NCBI GenBank assembly: GCA_011799875.1
Contig: CM022298.1
Coordinates: 291,867,891 to 291,931,890, forward strand
DNA length: 64,000 nt
Origin: Thinopyrum elongatum
Taxonomy: Eukaryota; Streptophyta; Magnoliopsida; Poales; Poaceae
Direction of reading: 5' to 3'
The notes below the pieces were generated by a model. It made no database searches, was not told the DNA's origin, and saw only the letters and a list, made by a program, of their open reading frames with translations. Position numbers and translations under genes: made by a program. Below, piece by piece: positions 24,982-35,059 of the stretch (the first letter of the stretch is position 1; every line of letters begins with the position of its first letter).

Positions 24982-26835
24982 CATAGGAGATATGCCCTAG
25001 ACGAAATAATAAATGTTATTATTTATCTCCATGTTTATAATTAAGTTTATATTCCACGCTATAACTGTTATGGTTCTCGAGTCTACAATAACCACGAGGC
25101 TCGGAGTAAAACTCATATGCACATGTGAAATAATAAATGGTAAAATGTATTCCTAGTCAAGCCTCTAAGACTAGCTCAAGTGTTGCGTGATGATTACGCT
25201 TTCCTAATCATGGGCTTGTCTATGCCAGCAACTTTGAGGACACAATGTTAGAAGAACACTTGTGTTGAATCGACCCGATTGATGTTATGCTATGAGATAT
25301 GTTCGTCACAAGTTAATGGTAAATAACACAGAGAAAGTTAACGTTTGCAAAATTCCTTAGACCATGAGAGTATCGAGTTCCTTCATGCTTGCTTCATGAA
25401 CTTTGGGGTTTGTTAAACGTCATCCGTAAAAGGGTGGCCATTACGGCGATTTACGGGTTCATGGAAAAGTATGACAAGGAACTTTTTAGCTCAAGATTGG
25501 GATTTTCTCCTCCGACAATGGAGTGATATTCTTTGGGACCTCTGGGTGTTACGGTATGCATCAACGTCTAGCCAGACATAGTGTGATTTGATCACAAGGA
25601 CGCCGGAACGCGGAAACGAGAAAAGAGAACAAAACCGGTAACGAGAAAACTAGCATAATGGACAAAGTTGTTGATCCAGGGGGATGCTGATAAATATCAC
25701 ATTGGGTGTTTGTAACATATCATGAAGCAACAAGAATAGCACACAAGAACTACAAGGTTCACTCAAATATTCATTCGTGTGTGTATAGGGATCAACATGG
25801 ATGTCCATGGTTCTGCTAGTGATCATTGATAGGAAAGAGTTCCAGTCATGTCTATACTTCACCGAGCCTATAGGGTCACACACTTAAGGGTCATCTATCT
25901 GCTAAGTTATAGACAGGGAGTCCGGGAGATTGTTCCCGAAAAAGTTTCGGAGACAACACAAAAGTTTTAGTGAGTAAAACCGGAAACGTTTTGGAGACAA
26001 ACTACACACCGGAAATGTTTCGGAATGAGTCAAGATCTTTTTTATTGGGTGCCGGAAATGTTCTGGACCATCCGGAATTTTTCTGGATTTTCAGACACTA
26101 AAAATATTTCATGAAAAGTTGTCATGAATAGTATAGTGAATAGTGTAACTCGGTTTGGGTACAACCCCCTTTTGGTGGCCTTTTGGAAAGCCACCTTTTG
26201 GGGCTTTGTCCCTAAAGCTGTGGAGCATAATTTGGGGAGGTGGGGCCCCTTTGTGGAAGCCCAAAACGTCCTTGGTATGGGGGGCCCACCCAAGGGGCTT
26301 CCTCCCACTTTTGGTGGCTTTTGGGTGGAAAATATCCAAGGGCTTTTTGGTATTTTCAAGTGTCCGCTACCCCTTGCTTCCCACTATAAATAGAGGTGGA
26401 GAGAGCTCTACATTTCACTCAATTCTCTCTCAAACACATGCGATGCAATGATCTGGCTTTCTATCTCCCTCTCCGTGAAATAGTTTCGTACGCCGAAAGG
26501 CTGTCTAGTCTTCGGTAGGGCCTAGTTCTGGACGGTGAAGCCCTGCTGGATAGTTGGCGCCGTATGTGTGCAACCAGTAGAGAGGTCCTCAGACAGAACC
26601 TAGTAGAGGGCTGTTGGAGGGACCGCCTGAGGAGCTGTCCGTGGGAGTACATCCTCGCGGTTGGGAGGTTGTAAAATCCTAGCTACGGAGATCTACACCA
26701 ATGATCTCCACTGACTCTCCTTCCGCTGCGCTATGAGTCGGTAACGATCAGATCAAACCTTGTATGCATCTTCATAGTGGTCTTGGGCTAGTGCGTAGGT
26801 CGGAATTTTTTTGTTTTCTATTGCGTTACCCTACA
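24982..26835 (+). repeat. Copia 3' LTR
   Basis: 1854 bp, ending TTACCCTACA. Its first two bases read CA where the 5' LTR has TG, two transitions at the terminus. TATA box at 26385-26392. It pairs with 7367-9266 with several small indels. Confidence 0.92.
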
Positions 26836-26840
26836 AGGAG
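26836..26840. repeat. target site duplication AGGAG, right copy
   Basis: Exact match to 7362-7366. Confidence 0.95.
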
Positions 26841-27143
26841 GTACAATGACTCAGGAGGCACTTTATCCTAAGGGACACCCTAAAAGAAGTGAACAAGACT
26901 CCCAAAGAATTAATGCTGATGCACCTAGTCCATCCAAAAAGAAAAAGAAAAAGAAGAATGATAGGACTATGCATATTTCTAGTGAACCTGAGGTAGAAAA
27001 ACCTTCTGAGGATAATAATGATGTCTCTATCTCTAATGCTGAAACTCAATCTGGCAATGAACATTCACCTAGTGATAATGAAAATGACAATGATGATGTT
27101 CATATAGATGCTCAACCACTATTGCAGGATGCTGCTAACGCGA
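26841..27143 (+). pseudogene. gag: Athila-like gag, continuation after the Copia insertion
   Basis: Frame continues with TMTQEALYPKGHPKRSEQD, then a lysine run (SPSKKKKKKKND) and an acidic Ser/Asp/Asn-rich stretch. It is cut at 27143 by the CACTA-like element and resumes at about 41063 (TSEPDNDVQTEPDVDRDN). The basic run followed by an acidic linker is as I recall for the gag-protease junction of Triticeae Athila elements. Confidence 0.85.
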
Positions 27144-27278
27144 CACTACAATCAGAGACCCTTTGACGAAACTATGTGCGATGCATCAATCACAAATGAA
27201 GATGTAAAAAAACCATAAAAAAAGATGCAAAACATTTACGATGGAGGATACATCAAACATGGTTCAGATTTTAGTTGC

Positions 27279-27612
27279 GTGTGCAATGCGGGGCATACGG
27301 TTCACTTGAATTAACTGTTTGCGATGAGCATAATAGCAGAAATGGGCAGACAGATGAAGGTGTGTGCGAATACGGCATACAGTTCACTCAGATGAACTGT
27401 TTGTGATTAGGCAAGACAACAGAAATAGTCAGCCAGATCAAGGTGTGTGCGATATACGGCATACAGTTCACTCGGATGAACTGTTTGCGATTAGCCAACA
27501 CAACAGAAACAGTTCAACTTAATAAGATGTGTGTGATACGCGAGAAACGGGTCAGTAATCAGAAATGTGTGGGAAGACCGATAAGAACACAGACGATTCC
27601 TGTTAACAAGCC
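27279..27612. repeat. subterminal tandem repeat, ~83-bp units, left end
   Basis: Units start with GTGTGC/GTGTGTG at 27279, 27362, 27445 and 27529, a period of 83-84. Units carry a palindrome, AGTTCACTCGGATGAACT in the clearest copy, then TTTGCGATTAG. Subterminal arrays of this kind are transposase binding regions in CACTA elements. Confidence 0.8.
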
Positions 27613-27863
27613 ATGTGTGTTGTGAGCAAGTGATTGCTGGTATACAATTGTGAGTGATTGATGAAATCATCACCGACGGGTTCCACTGTTTAGTCCGTGT
27701 GCGATGTGATTTGCTCTGTCTGCACAACATCTACGCTCTATCTATAGAGCATCAACATATATACTTACAAGAACAACATTGCATAACCAAATTAAGCATA
27801 CAATTACACAAGTGACTACACACATAACATTTCCACACACCAAAGTAAGCAATTACATGCATA

Positions 27864-28613
27864 CTAAACTAGGAGAAACAAGGATCTAATCATATACTTC
27901 TTGTTGTGATGACGCTTGCCATTGCTCTGCTTCCGGCTGGATCCCTGGCCGTTTTGGGGAAGCAGGCACTTCCTCATATCAATGATCCGCCTGCACATCT
28001 CATAGCTCATGTACGCCTCCTTGGCCACGTACGCGATGTGAGCTTTGTCGAGTTTCTCCATCCAGGCCGAGTGCCAGGCACGCTTGTACTTGTTGCAGGA
28101 ATCCTTCATGTCTCTATAGTAGGGGTCGATGATGGCCTCGGCGAGGTGAACCAATGAGTCTTTCTCATGCTCCTTGTTGCCCCAGATCTTGTATTGGCCC
28201 TGGATGTCGACAAGATTCTGGCAGGCGATGCCCGAATTCTTGAGCACCTTTACATCGTTGGTGATGTCCACTGTAGTGAACATGTAGTTGGGGCTGTCGA
28301 CAAACCTGGCGAAACACTCGCAAGGCCTTGGGGCCAGGCAGTAGTGGTAGACAAGGATGTGATTGCGCACGCACATCTGGGCGACGGCGACCTTGGGACG
28401 AGACCCGACATGAACGTGGGTGTACTCGAGGTCGAAACCGACCACCTTGTACTTCTCCTCAGCAAGCAACAGCTCCATGATGTGGATGGAGTGCTCCACC
28501 CAGACCGGGCTGTTGGTGTACACCACTAAGAGCTCCCTGAACCTTCTGTGGGTGTCCACCACGGCATGCATGGTGAACTACAGCTCATCATCGTCAGCCG
28601 CTCGGAGCGCCAT
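27864..28613 (-). CDS. DEDDy 3'-5' exonuclease domain protein (WRN/RNase D-like)
   Basis: ATG at 28613 starts MALRAADDDEL, then TAG at codon 12 (28578-28580, CAG to TAG). From the ATG at 28571 (MHAVVDTHRRF) the frame is open for 235 residues to 27864. Exo I is VVGFDLEYT with the D-x-E pair. Exo II is the ITNDVKVLK block with Asp. Exo III is YVAKEAYMSYEM, where the usual Asp is Glu. Length and order fit the plant WRN-like exonuclease domain, which removes nucleotides from 3' ends. The C-terminus is basic (KQSNGKRHHNKKY). It lies inside a transposon next to other gene relics, so it is probably a captured gene. The Glu at Exo III and the early stop argue for lost or altered activity. 28620-29550 holds no further gene that I can recognise. 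Confidence 0.75.
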
Positions 28614-29572
28614 GGGAGCCACGCAGGATACCCGGCCCTCTAAGAATTTATCATGGTGGGTGTACTTCTTGCAATACTGGGGCGCGATCGAAAGGTTGAA
28701 GAGGTAAAAGGGTTAAATGGCCGCTGTAATAAATGGGGGCCGGCCGGCCTGTAATCGTCACGTCTTGTCACCGCGTTTATAGCAGAGGATTCCAGTGCAA
28801 GCTTGAGCACACCGCACACATTTCATTTGACCACATGTGGGCTCGAAGAGGTGCCAAATGTATCGTTGGTGAGCCTATTCCCACGCAACCACACAGTTTA
28901 CCGTGCAAGCTTCCCGCCCGGCTAGTTTGGCCATGCGTCGGCAAGAAGAGGGGCAAATCATGGGCGTTTATTTGCAAAAAGCTTTGTAAAAATGAAGTGG
29001 GTGGAATGACTTTGATCATAAGTTTACCCGTGGCTGATGAGGTCAAAGCTACACAGAAGGGTGATGATGGACACTCGAGTGCAATAATTAATTCTGCGCT
29101 CTACAGGGCACATGGTTGAAGAAACCAACTGTGTGCAATAATGTTGAAGATCACAGTCGAGTTAGCTATACAGATCGTTTCCGATGAGATCGACAAGGGA
29201 AACACATTCGAGAATGGTTAATAAAATCTAAGTCCATTGCATATTAAGGTCAAAATAGTACTACCAATATACGAGTCTCATACGATGCCATTTCAACGAT
29301 TGTACCACAAAAGCTCAAAATATTACAAGGTTCAAATTCCAGAGTTATATGGCTGAAATTCAAAGATTACAAGGTTCAAACTGATATTAGAAATGAAATT
29401 CAGCTCATTCAGCTGCAAACGCTCGCGCTGATCCGCTGAACATGGATATAAGAGAGGTTCAAACTAATATTACCACTTGTAAGGCTGGTTTCGGAACCTC
29501 ATCATTTTTGCAAAGGGATCAGCCAGTGAGAAGTCATGTATGAGGTTGACACAATGACTTTCGATTACTCTG

Positions 29573-31390
29573 TCATCTGAAGTTCCAAAATGAAATCCAA
29601 CTTTTTTGGAGCCTTTCCATTCTGCCGCAGCCACTGGCACTGATCAACAAACCATTCATTTTTTTGCGAAATAAATGTAGGGAAAACCTCATTACCTTCA
29701 GCACCGTTGCTCTGACAACAAAGAACTTGGCGAATATAATCTCTGGTAAGGTCCCTCGGTATGAGTTCAAAGTAATTTTTGAGAGATGCAGATCTAGGCA
29801 TTCGATGTGATTATTATATTGTATCACATTATCCACCACCGGGCCAAATCTTATCTGCAAAAGAAGAAAATGTGTTAGTGCCTACATGCAGTTTCGAACA
29901 CTACTACATGCCCATTTGGTTTGCAGGATTTGTAAAATGCACTAACGTGCCATCTTCGATCCGACATGATTAACATGGGCATTTGATTACAATCTAGAAA
30001 AATGTAACCTTCTTCACAAGAGGTTGGAGTGGATGAAAAATTCCCTAAGAAAACTAGTACAAATGAATCCAAAGGAGAAATGCTTATGGATTGTAACCAT
30101 ATGGATCAAGCAACCAATATGGGGGGGGGGGGAACATGTATGTACTGAAATCCTCCAAAATTCCTTCAGAAATCATAGTACATTGTCATTGTAAACTTGG
30201 GAAAAGGTGTCAAAAATTGAACTCCCTTATGGTTAACATTTAACAGGAAATGAACATCACCTCGATATATAGCTTCTCCAGGCACGAAAAGCATCTTAGG
30301 AAATTGACAACTTGGTCCAGGTTGGGGCCGATAGATTCTAGTGCCAGGACCTTCACTATGCGTAGATTCAGGGTCAAGCTTGTCAGAATCATTTTCTGGA
30401 TGAAAAACGAACATACATCTTCAAAATTAGAAATAATGTTAATTTCAAGAAGGAGAGGTAGAAGGCAACTGTTGTACCTGAACGGGTGTGGATCCAATAA
30501 CAAGTTCGGAGTATTTGTCAGACGAGTAGCCCACCAGTGTCAATTTCGGCGTAGAATTGACATTGATTCTTGTTGGACCTTCTTGATCAACTACAAGTAA
30601 TCTCTCAAGTGAAGGTGTGTCCTCAATGACCATACCATGGTACACATTTTGTGATGTCTTGTTGTAGCACCAGCAACACACATAAATAGTCCGGAGAGCC
30701 ATGGAGGTGATGTGGAAGCTACTCAACCCATTGATCGCCTGAAGACGAAGGTACTCGAGTGCAGTAGAGCCGCTGAGTAGGCACTCCATGTCACCGTTTG
30801 GGAGGCAGACGGCGATGAGCTCGAGGTGCTTCAGTCGTGGTAGAATAAGAGAGGACGCGTCATTAAGGGGGAGATGGCAGTTCATTAACTTGGCGACGCG
30901 CAGCATGTGCGCAAGGCGGAGCGTGGATGTTGGCAGCGAGCCCATATGCTCATCATTAAAAGTGAGCTACTCGAGCTGATCTACGGCGGGGGATCGAAAC
31001 CACTCGTCAATCTTGGCTCGGTCCTTGCCGTTGGAACGGAACTTGCCCATGCTAAGGCCTCTAGTTGGGCCATGGTGATTGCCGAGGATCTGGAAGAACG
31101 CATCCAAGCTTTTGCGATAGACATGGCAGAGCTCGTGGGTGTCAATGACGTCGAGAGGGGTGGAGTGCCATAGGGGGCGCCACCGCCGGGAAAGGACGGT
31201 TGTCTGCACCCCATATTTGATGGGGAGGAGGGAGATGATGACTATCAACATATCATCGGGGAGGCTGCTGATGAAGTCTAGGCCTGCTGGAGTCACTTGC
31301 GGTTCTTGCTCGACCCGCCTCCGCTTGTTGGCAGCCCTGTTCTCCACCTCCGGAGTCTCCTCGTCAGTAGCGCTTTCTGATAGAAGTGGG
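29573..31390 (-). pseudogene. F-box/FBD-LRR protein relic, multi-exon
   Basis: The first exon shown starts after an acceptor (CTTCTATCAG, near 31381). It carries a basic stretch and then an F-box (SLPDDMLIVIISLLPIKYG, VLSRRW), which recruits SKP1 in SCF ubiquitin ligases, followed by leucine-rich strands (LPRLKHLELIAVCLPNGD). It reaches a donor at about 30476. A second exon at about 30400-30265 (LRIVKVLALESIG, FLRCFSCLEKLYIE) and a third at about 29865-29573 (HIECLDLHLSKITLNSYRG) form the FBD-type end. An in-frame stop at 30967-30969 interrupts exon 1. Size and layout match the large cereal F-box/FBD family. There is a 12-base G run at 30121-30132 in the intron. Confidence 0.7.
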
Positions 31391-31559
31391 AGTACAGGGA
31401 ATATTTAGTTAAAACAGGGCAAAAGAAAAGTGTATTGGTAACTACAAGTTAGTAGGTAGGAATAGAGTAAGAAAATGGTATAACAATTGGTTGCTTAAAT
31501 ACTACACAATTCCTTTGATATTGTTGGGTAAGTCAACATGCAGATACTTGAAAAGAACA

Positions 31560-32440
31560 CTTACTTCGAACAAAGTCTGGACAGATGATATCGTCGGGGA
31601 AGTTAGCATATATCTCATGACCAGGCTCTTTTAAGTGCAGTGCAATTTTAGTGCCAGCTTTAAGTACATAAAACTTAGAAATTTCTGTCCAAAGGCCCAT
31701 GACAAAAAGGAGTGACCACATTCATCAAGTCTTACAGAAGCAACGATTGTAAATCCATGGTTTCTGTTCAATATGACATCCCTGTTGTCTTGATTTATGT
31801 AAAGGGCAAGATTGTGTACTATAGATGCTGTTGCATAGCAAGGGACGTGTTGCAGAAAATGGTAGGATTGTTAAAGAATATGGTAACATGCAAATATGGG
31901 CGAAATTGAAAGAACTGTACAACAGTTGAAATCAAAGGACAAAAATCTATAATTAAACAGATAGGGTAACCACGATGTCATGGAAATATGAGAGTAATCG
32001 AAAGACAATACATTATTAATTTGCCTAATATAGAAAGAAGAGGGGGGGAAATCCCCTTTGACGTATATACTGCATGTGGCACATTTTATCCAAATGTAGC
32101 AATACATAGTATATGTTCAGGAAAGTAGGCCATGCCAACCGATGTAAGGTGAGATTGAACATACCGCGCTCATCTTCAAGTCATCTGGTACGGTGAGATG
32201 GAACTCCATAGATGCCTGGCCGAGGCCGCAAAGTCCTGATGTGTCCACGCACTATACACTCTATGAATGAAAGAAAACCCTCAAATCAGCTCGAATAAAA
32301 ATGAATTCATGGCAATTTCGGCCTGGTGATTAAAGGAGGCAGATGAACTGGGACAAGAGATGAGAGAATATCTCATTAAATTAGTTACCTTGTTGTCCAT
32401 GAGAGAAATCCCTCAATATGGCGGATTCCCCAATCGGGCA
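31560..32440 (-). pseudogene. possible upstream exons spliced in frame to the F-box relic
   Basis: An exon-like stretch at about 31722-31567 encodes EISKFYVLKAGTKIALHLKE and IYANFPDDIICPDFVR, then a donor GTAAGT. Joined to the acceptor near 31381, the frame runs straight into the F-box exon. Two further candidates are an exon at about 32230-32163 (ASMEFHLTVPDDLKMSA, donor GTATGT) and a first exon ending at a GTAACT donor near 32386. I do not recognise the domain. The phases of the first two junctions do not resolve cleanly, so a complete gene model is not proven. Confidence 0.35.
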
Positions 32441-33104
32441 GAGCTGGGTCGACAGCGAGCAGCATCGAGAAAGTCGATGGCGATAGGCGGCGGCAAGCGG
32501 AAGTGGCAAAATGCGGCGGGGTTTGCCGGCAGCCTGGCGGTGGCGACGGGCGTTGAGCTAAGTGGTTGCCGCGGCGATAGGCGGTGCCATGCAGAGTCGC
32601 GGACGAGCTTGTGCAGGTGTGAATGGGGACCGGAGGGGGTGGCGGGCGGGGTGAGGGTTTTTGTGACGTGGGGATGGTGAGGGTTTTCTTTTTTCCTTTT
32701 TGAATTGGGTGGTGAGGGTTTTCTGTCCCACAAAGTGTTTTGGAGGCAACGGTTTGCTAGAGCCAACCGTGTGTGATTGACGTAACTGGGAAAATGGAAG
32801 TCATTGCACACTGTTTCAATTTGGGAAAATAACCATGTTTCAGGGTGGTTCCACTTTTCCTTCGTCGGTTGAATCTGGAAGTTTTACCCACGCTAAACAT
32901 TCACCCTAATATGCATAAAATTCCATCAACCGAACTGAGTGCATCCATATCCCACATTTAGACATAAGTAATCATAGATTAAACATACTCGGGCATAGAT
33001 AATAAGTCGTACACAAGCATAGTTCAACCGCCATTAAGCATACTCAAGCACATTGATAATTAAGACACTACATAGCCATACATAGTTCAATCCCACATCT
33101 CATC

Positions 33105-34143
33105 TCATCTGCCGGCATGGTCGTGAAGCTTCTCCACGTACTCAGCGTACGCGACGTGCGCCACCCTGTGAGAATACTTCTGGCTGAAGGAGCCAACGAC
33201 TCGTCCTCTTGCATGCGCCAGAACACTTTGATACGCGTCATGAAGCTTTTGGTTGCAGAATGGGCATCGATAGCCCCCGTTCCAGGTCCTAATATGCTTG
33301 TTATGCATTCCCACATAAAGCTCCCTGAGGATTTGCCTCTTGTACCTCCTCTGGCCATTTTCATCCTCGTTGTCGACATCGTCAGATAGCACCTATACAT
33401 ATAGTAAAAAAATCTGGCGTCAAATTTGGAATACAAACTAATCTCTAGCGAACATTTGGTAGTTTCCAAAATTTGGCATCAAATCAATGTTTACATGCTA
33501 TAAAGTAGGATTAGGAATTTATGTCTTTTTTTAGACATATCCAGATATTATGGTTCAATTTTTAAGCACAATCGTCTATGTACAGACCAATCTTGAAAAA
33601 AAATGGCACAAACATATATGTAGGTCATTCAAAATCAATTGTCAAGACCTGGCTAGGAATTATTAGCACGAACACTAACCCTAGTCAGATTATTAGCAGA
33701 AATCATTTGCACAGATGAAACAACTAATCACTTATCATTTATACCACTCAAACAATCAATACACTACACGGATCTAACAAAACTTACTCAGATTTCATGG
33801 ATTGAGAGAACATAACCATAGGATTTCTATTCCAAAAAGGGGAGGCAGGAGTAACCAGAGAAACCCTAGGATGTATTTGACACATAAATAGGTATAGATG
33901 ACTAACCGATTCTCCGTCGTTGTCAGAGTCGTCGCCCGAGTCGTCGCCCGAGTCGTCGCCGGAGTTAGTGTGGACCTCCGGATCCAGCTGTGGAAGCACG
34001 ATGCCGTCGATGATGTCAAGGTGCAGTGATACCTCGTCAGCGGCGACGGCAACCTATGTCTCCATCTTCATGCTATGCTCTGGTGGTTCAGTAGCCCCGG
34101 CGTCGCCACTCCCTCCGATGGGGCACTTCGGCGGCATCCTCAT
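33105..34143 (-). pseudogene. XS-type zinc finger protein, two exons, one premature stop
   Basis: Exon 1 is 34143-33907, ending with an acidic GDDSGDDSGDDSDNDGES run at donor GTTAGT. Exon 2 is 33392-33105 after acceptor TATAG, and the join keeps the frame. The combined protein would be 174 residues. Exon 2 contains GGYRCPFCNQKLHDAYQSVL followed by AHARG, matching the zf-XS pattern (CPFC, about 14 residues, HA-G). zf-XS is found with XS domains in plant SGS3/IDN2-type proteins of RNA silencing and RNA-directed DNA methylation. No XS domain follows, and the end is a short helical tail. TAG at codon 30 (34054-34056) is explained by CAG to TAG. Confidence 0.55.
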
Positions 34144-34149
34144 ACACTG

Positions 34150-35050
34150 ACGGCTTTGAGGACTGAGAGCGGCGTCGAGGATGTAGGCGGAGAGAGAGGA
34201 TTGTGTGTGTGGCGAGGATGGGGGGTGCCACCGCTCGGGCGCGCCATTAATATGGAGTAGTGGGAGAGAGGCGGGCGGCGATCAAACCGCTGGCTCGCCA
34301 CCCGGTGAGCCTGCGCACCAGACTGCTGGCATGCCTACCATTATTTCATACAGCTACTCGCACGCCTCCTGATGACACTGTGCAGCAAGCATGCCTCCTG
34401 TCAATTCACACACCTGCACGCACGCCTCCCAGTCTGCCTGCGCGGTGGACTGCTCGCATGCGTACCATCAACTCACGCCTGCTCGCACAGCACACGCGTC
34501 GCGTGGTGGCACGTATATTGTTTTTCTATTTTGATGATTAATGATGCCGCTTTATTTTGCTTAACCGAAGCATGACACGTATCCATTGTTGGTCTAACGC
34601 CCACGGTTCGAATAAATAATCTGTTTGCGATATTGGTGCCCAATTATTAATAATCTTCCATTTGTGAGAAGATAAAGATTACATCAAAACCTGTCTCAAA
34701 TTTGACAACAAAAGTACAATACCACTGTGTATTGGTGTCCATATGACAACACGATAAGTTTCATGAATTTTAAATAAGTTTTGGATGTACTAGATTTTAA
34801 AAATCAAGATTCTCACTGTTTGAAATTTCTTGCACGGGGAGTAAACATGCACCCAGTGAGACACATGTGTTTTTCCAATCCATTTAGGTGCACTATCACA
34901 TGTGCATGTAGCTCAAATTTGATTTTTGCACATTATACCCCTAGAAAATCAATCAATGTTCTAAAACGTCTTAATGATCTCTGGGTTTTTTTCAAAATTA
35001 AAACGTCCCTCCTTTGTAACATATGTTCAACGCGGGAAAATTTAACATGC
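34150..35050. other. spacer with a transposon-end-like motif
   Basis: No gene seen. At about 34595-34630, CCCACGGTTCGAATAAATAATCTGTTTGCGAT closely resembles the subterminal repeat at 27298-27326 (CGGTTCACTTGAATTAACTGTTTGCGAT). This suggests an internal former element end or a scattered regulatory repeat. 34340-34500 is CTGCTCGCACGC-type low complexity. Confidence 0.45.
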
Positions 35051-35059
35051 ATCGTAGTT

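Larger units (their letters stand above)
7367..26835 (+). mobile_element. Ty1/copia LTR retrotransposon, decayed, with nested gypsy element
   Basis: LTRs at 7367-9266 and 24982-26835 flank a tRNA-Met-type PBS, remains of integrase, reverse transcriptase and RNase H in the Copia order, and a polypurine tract (AAGTGGGAG, 24971-24979). The LTR opening (TGTAGGACATTTTCCCTAGA) resembles the Angela/BARE group of Triticeae Copia elements. The target duplication is AGGAG. No ORF of useful length survives, so this copy is older or more decayed than the gypsy element inside it (14080-24485). Confidence 0.9.
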
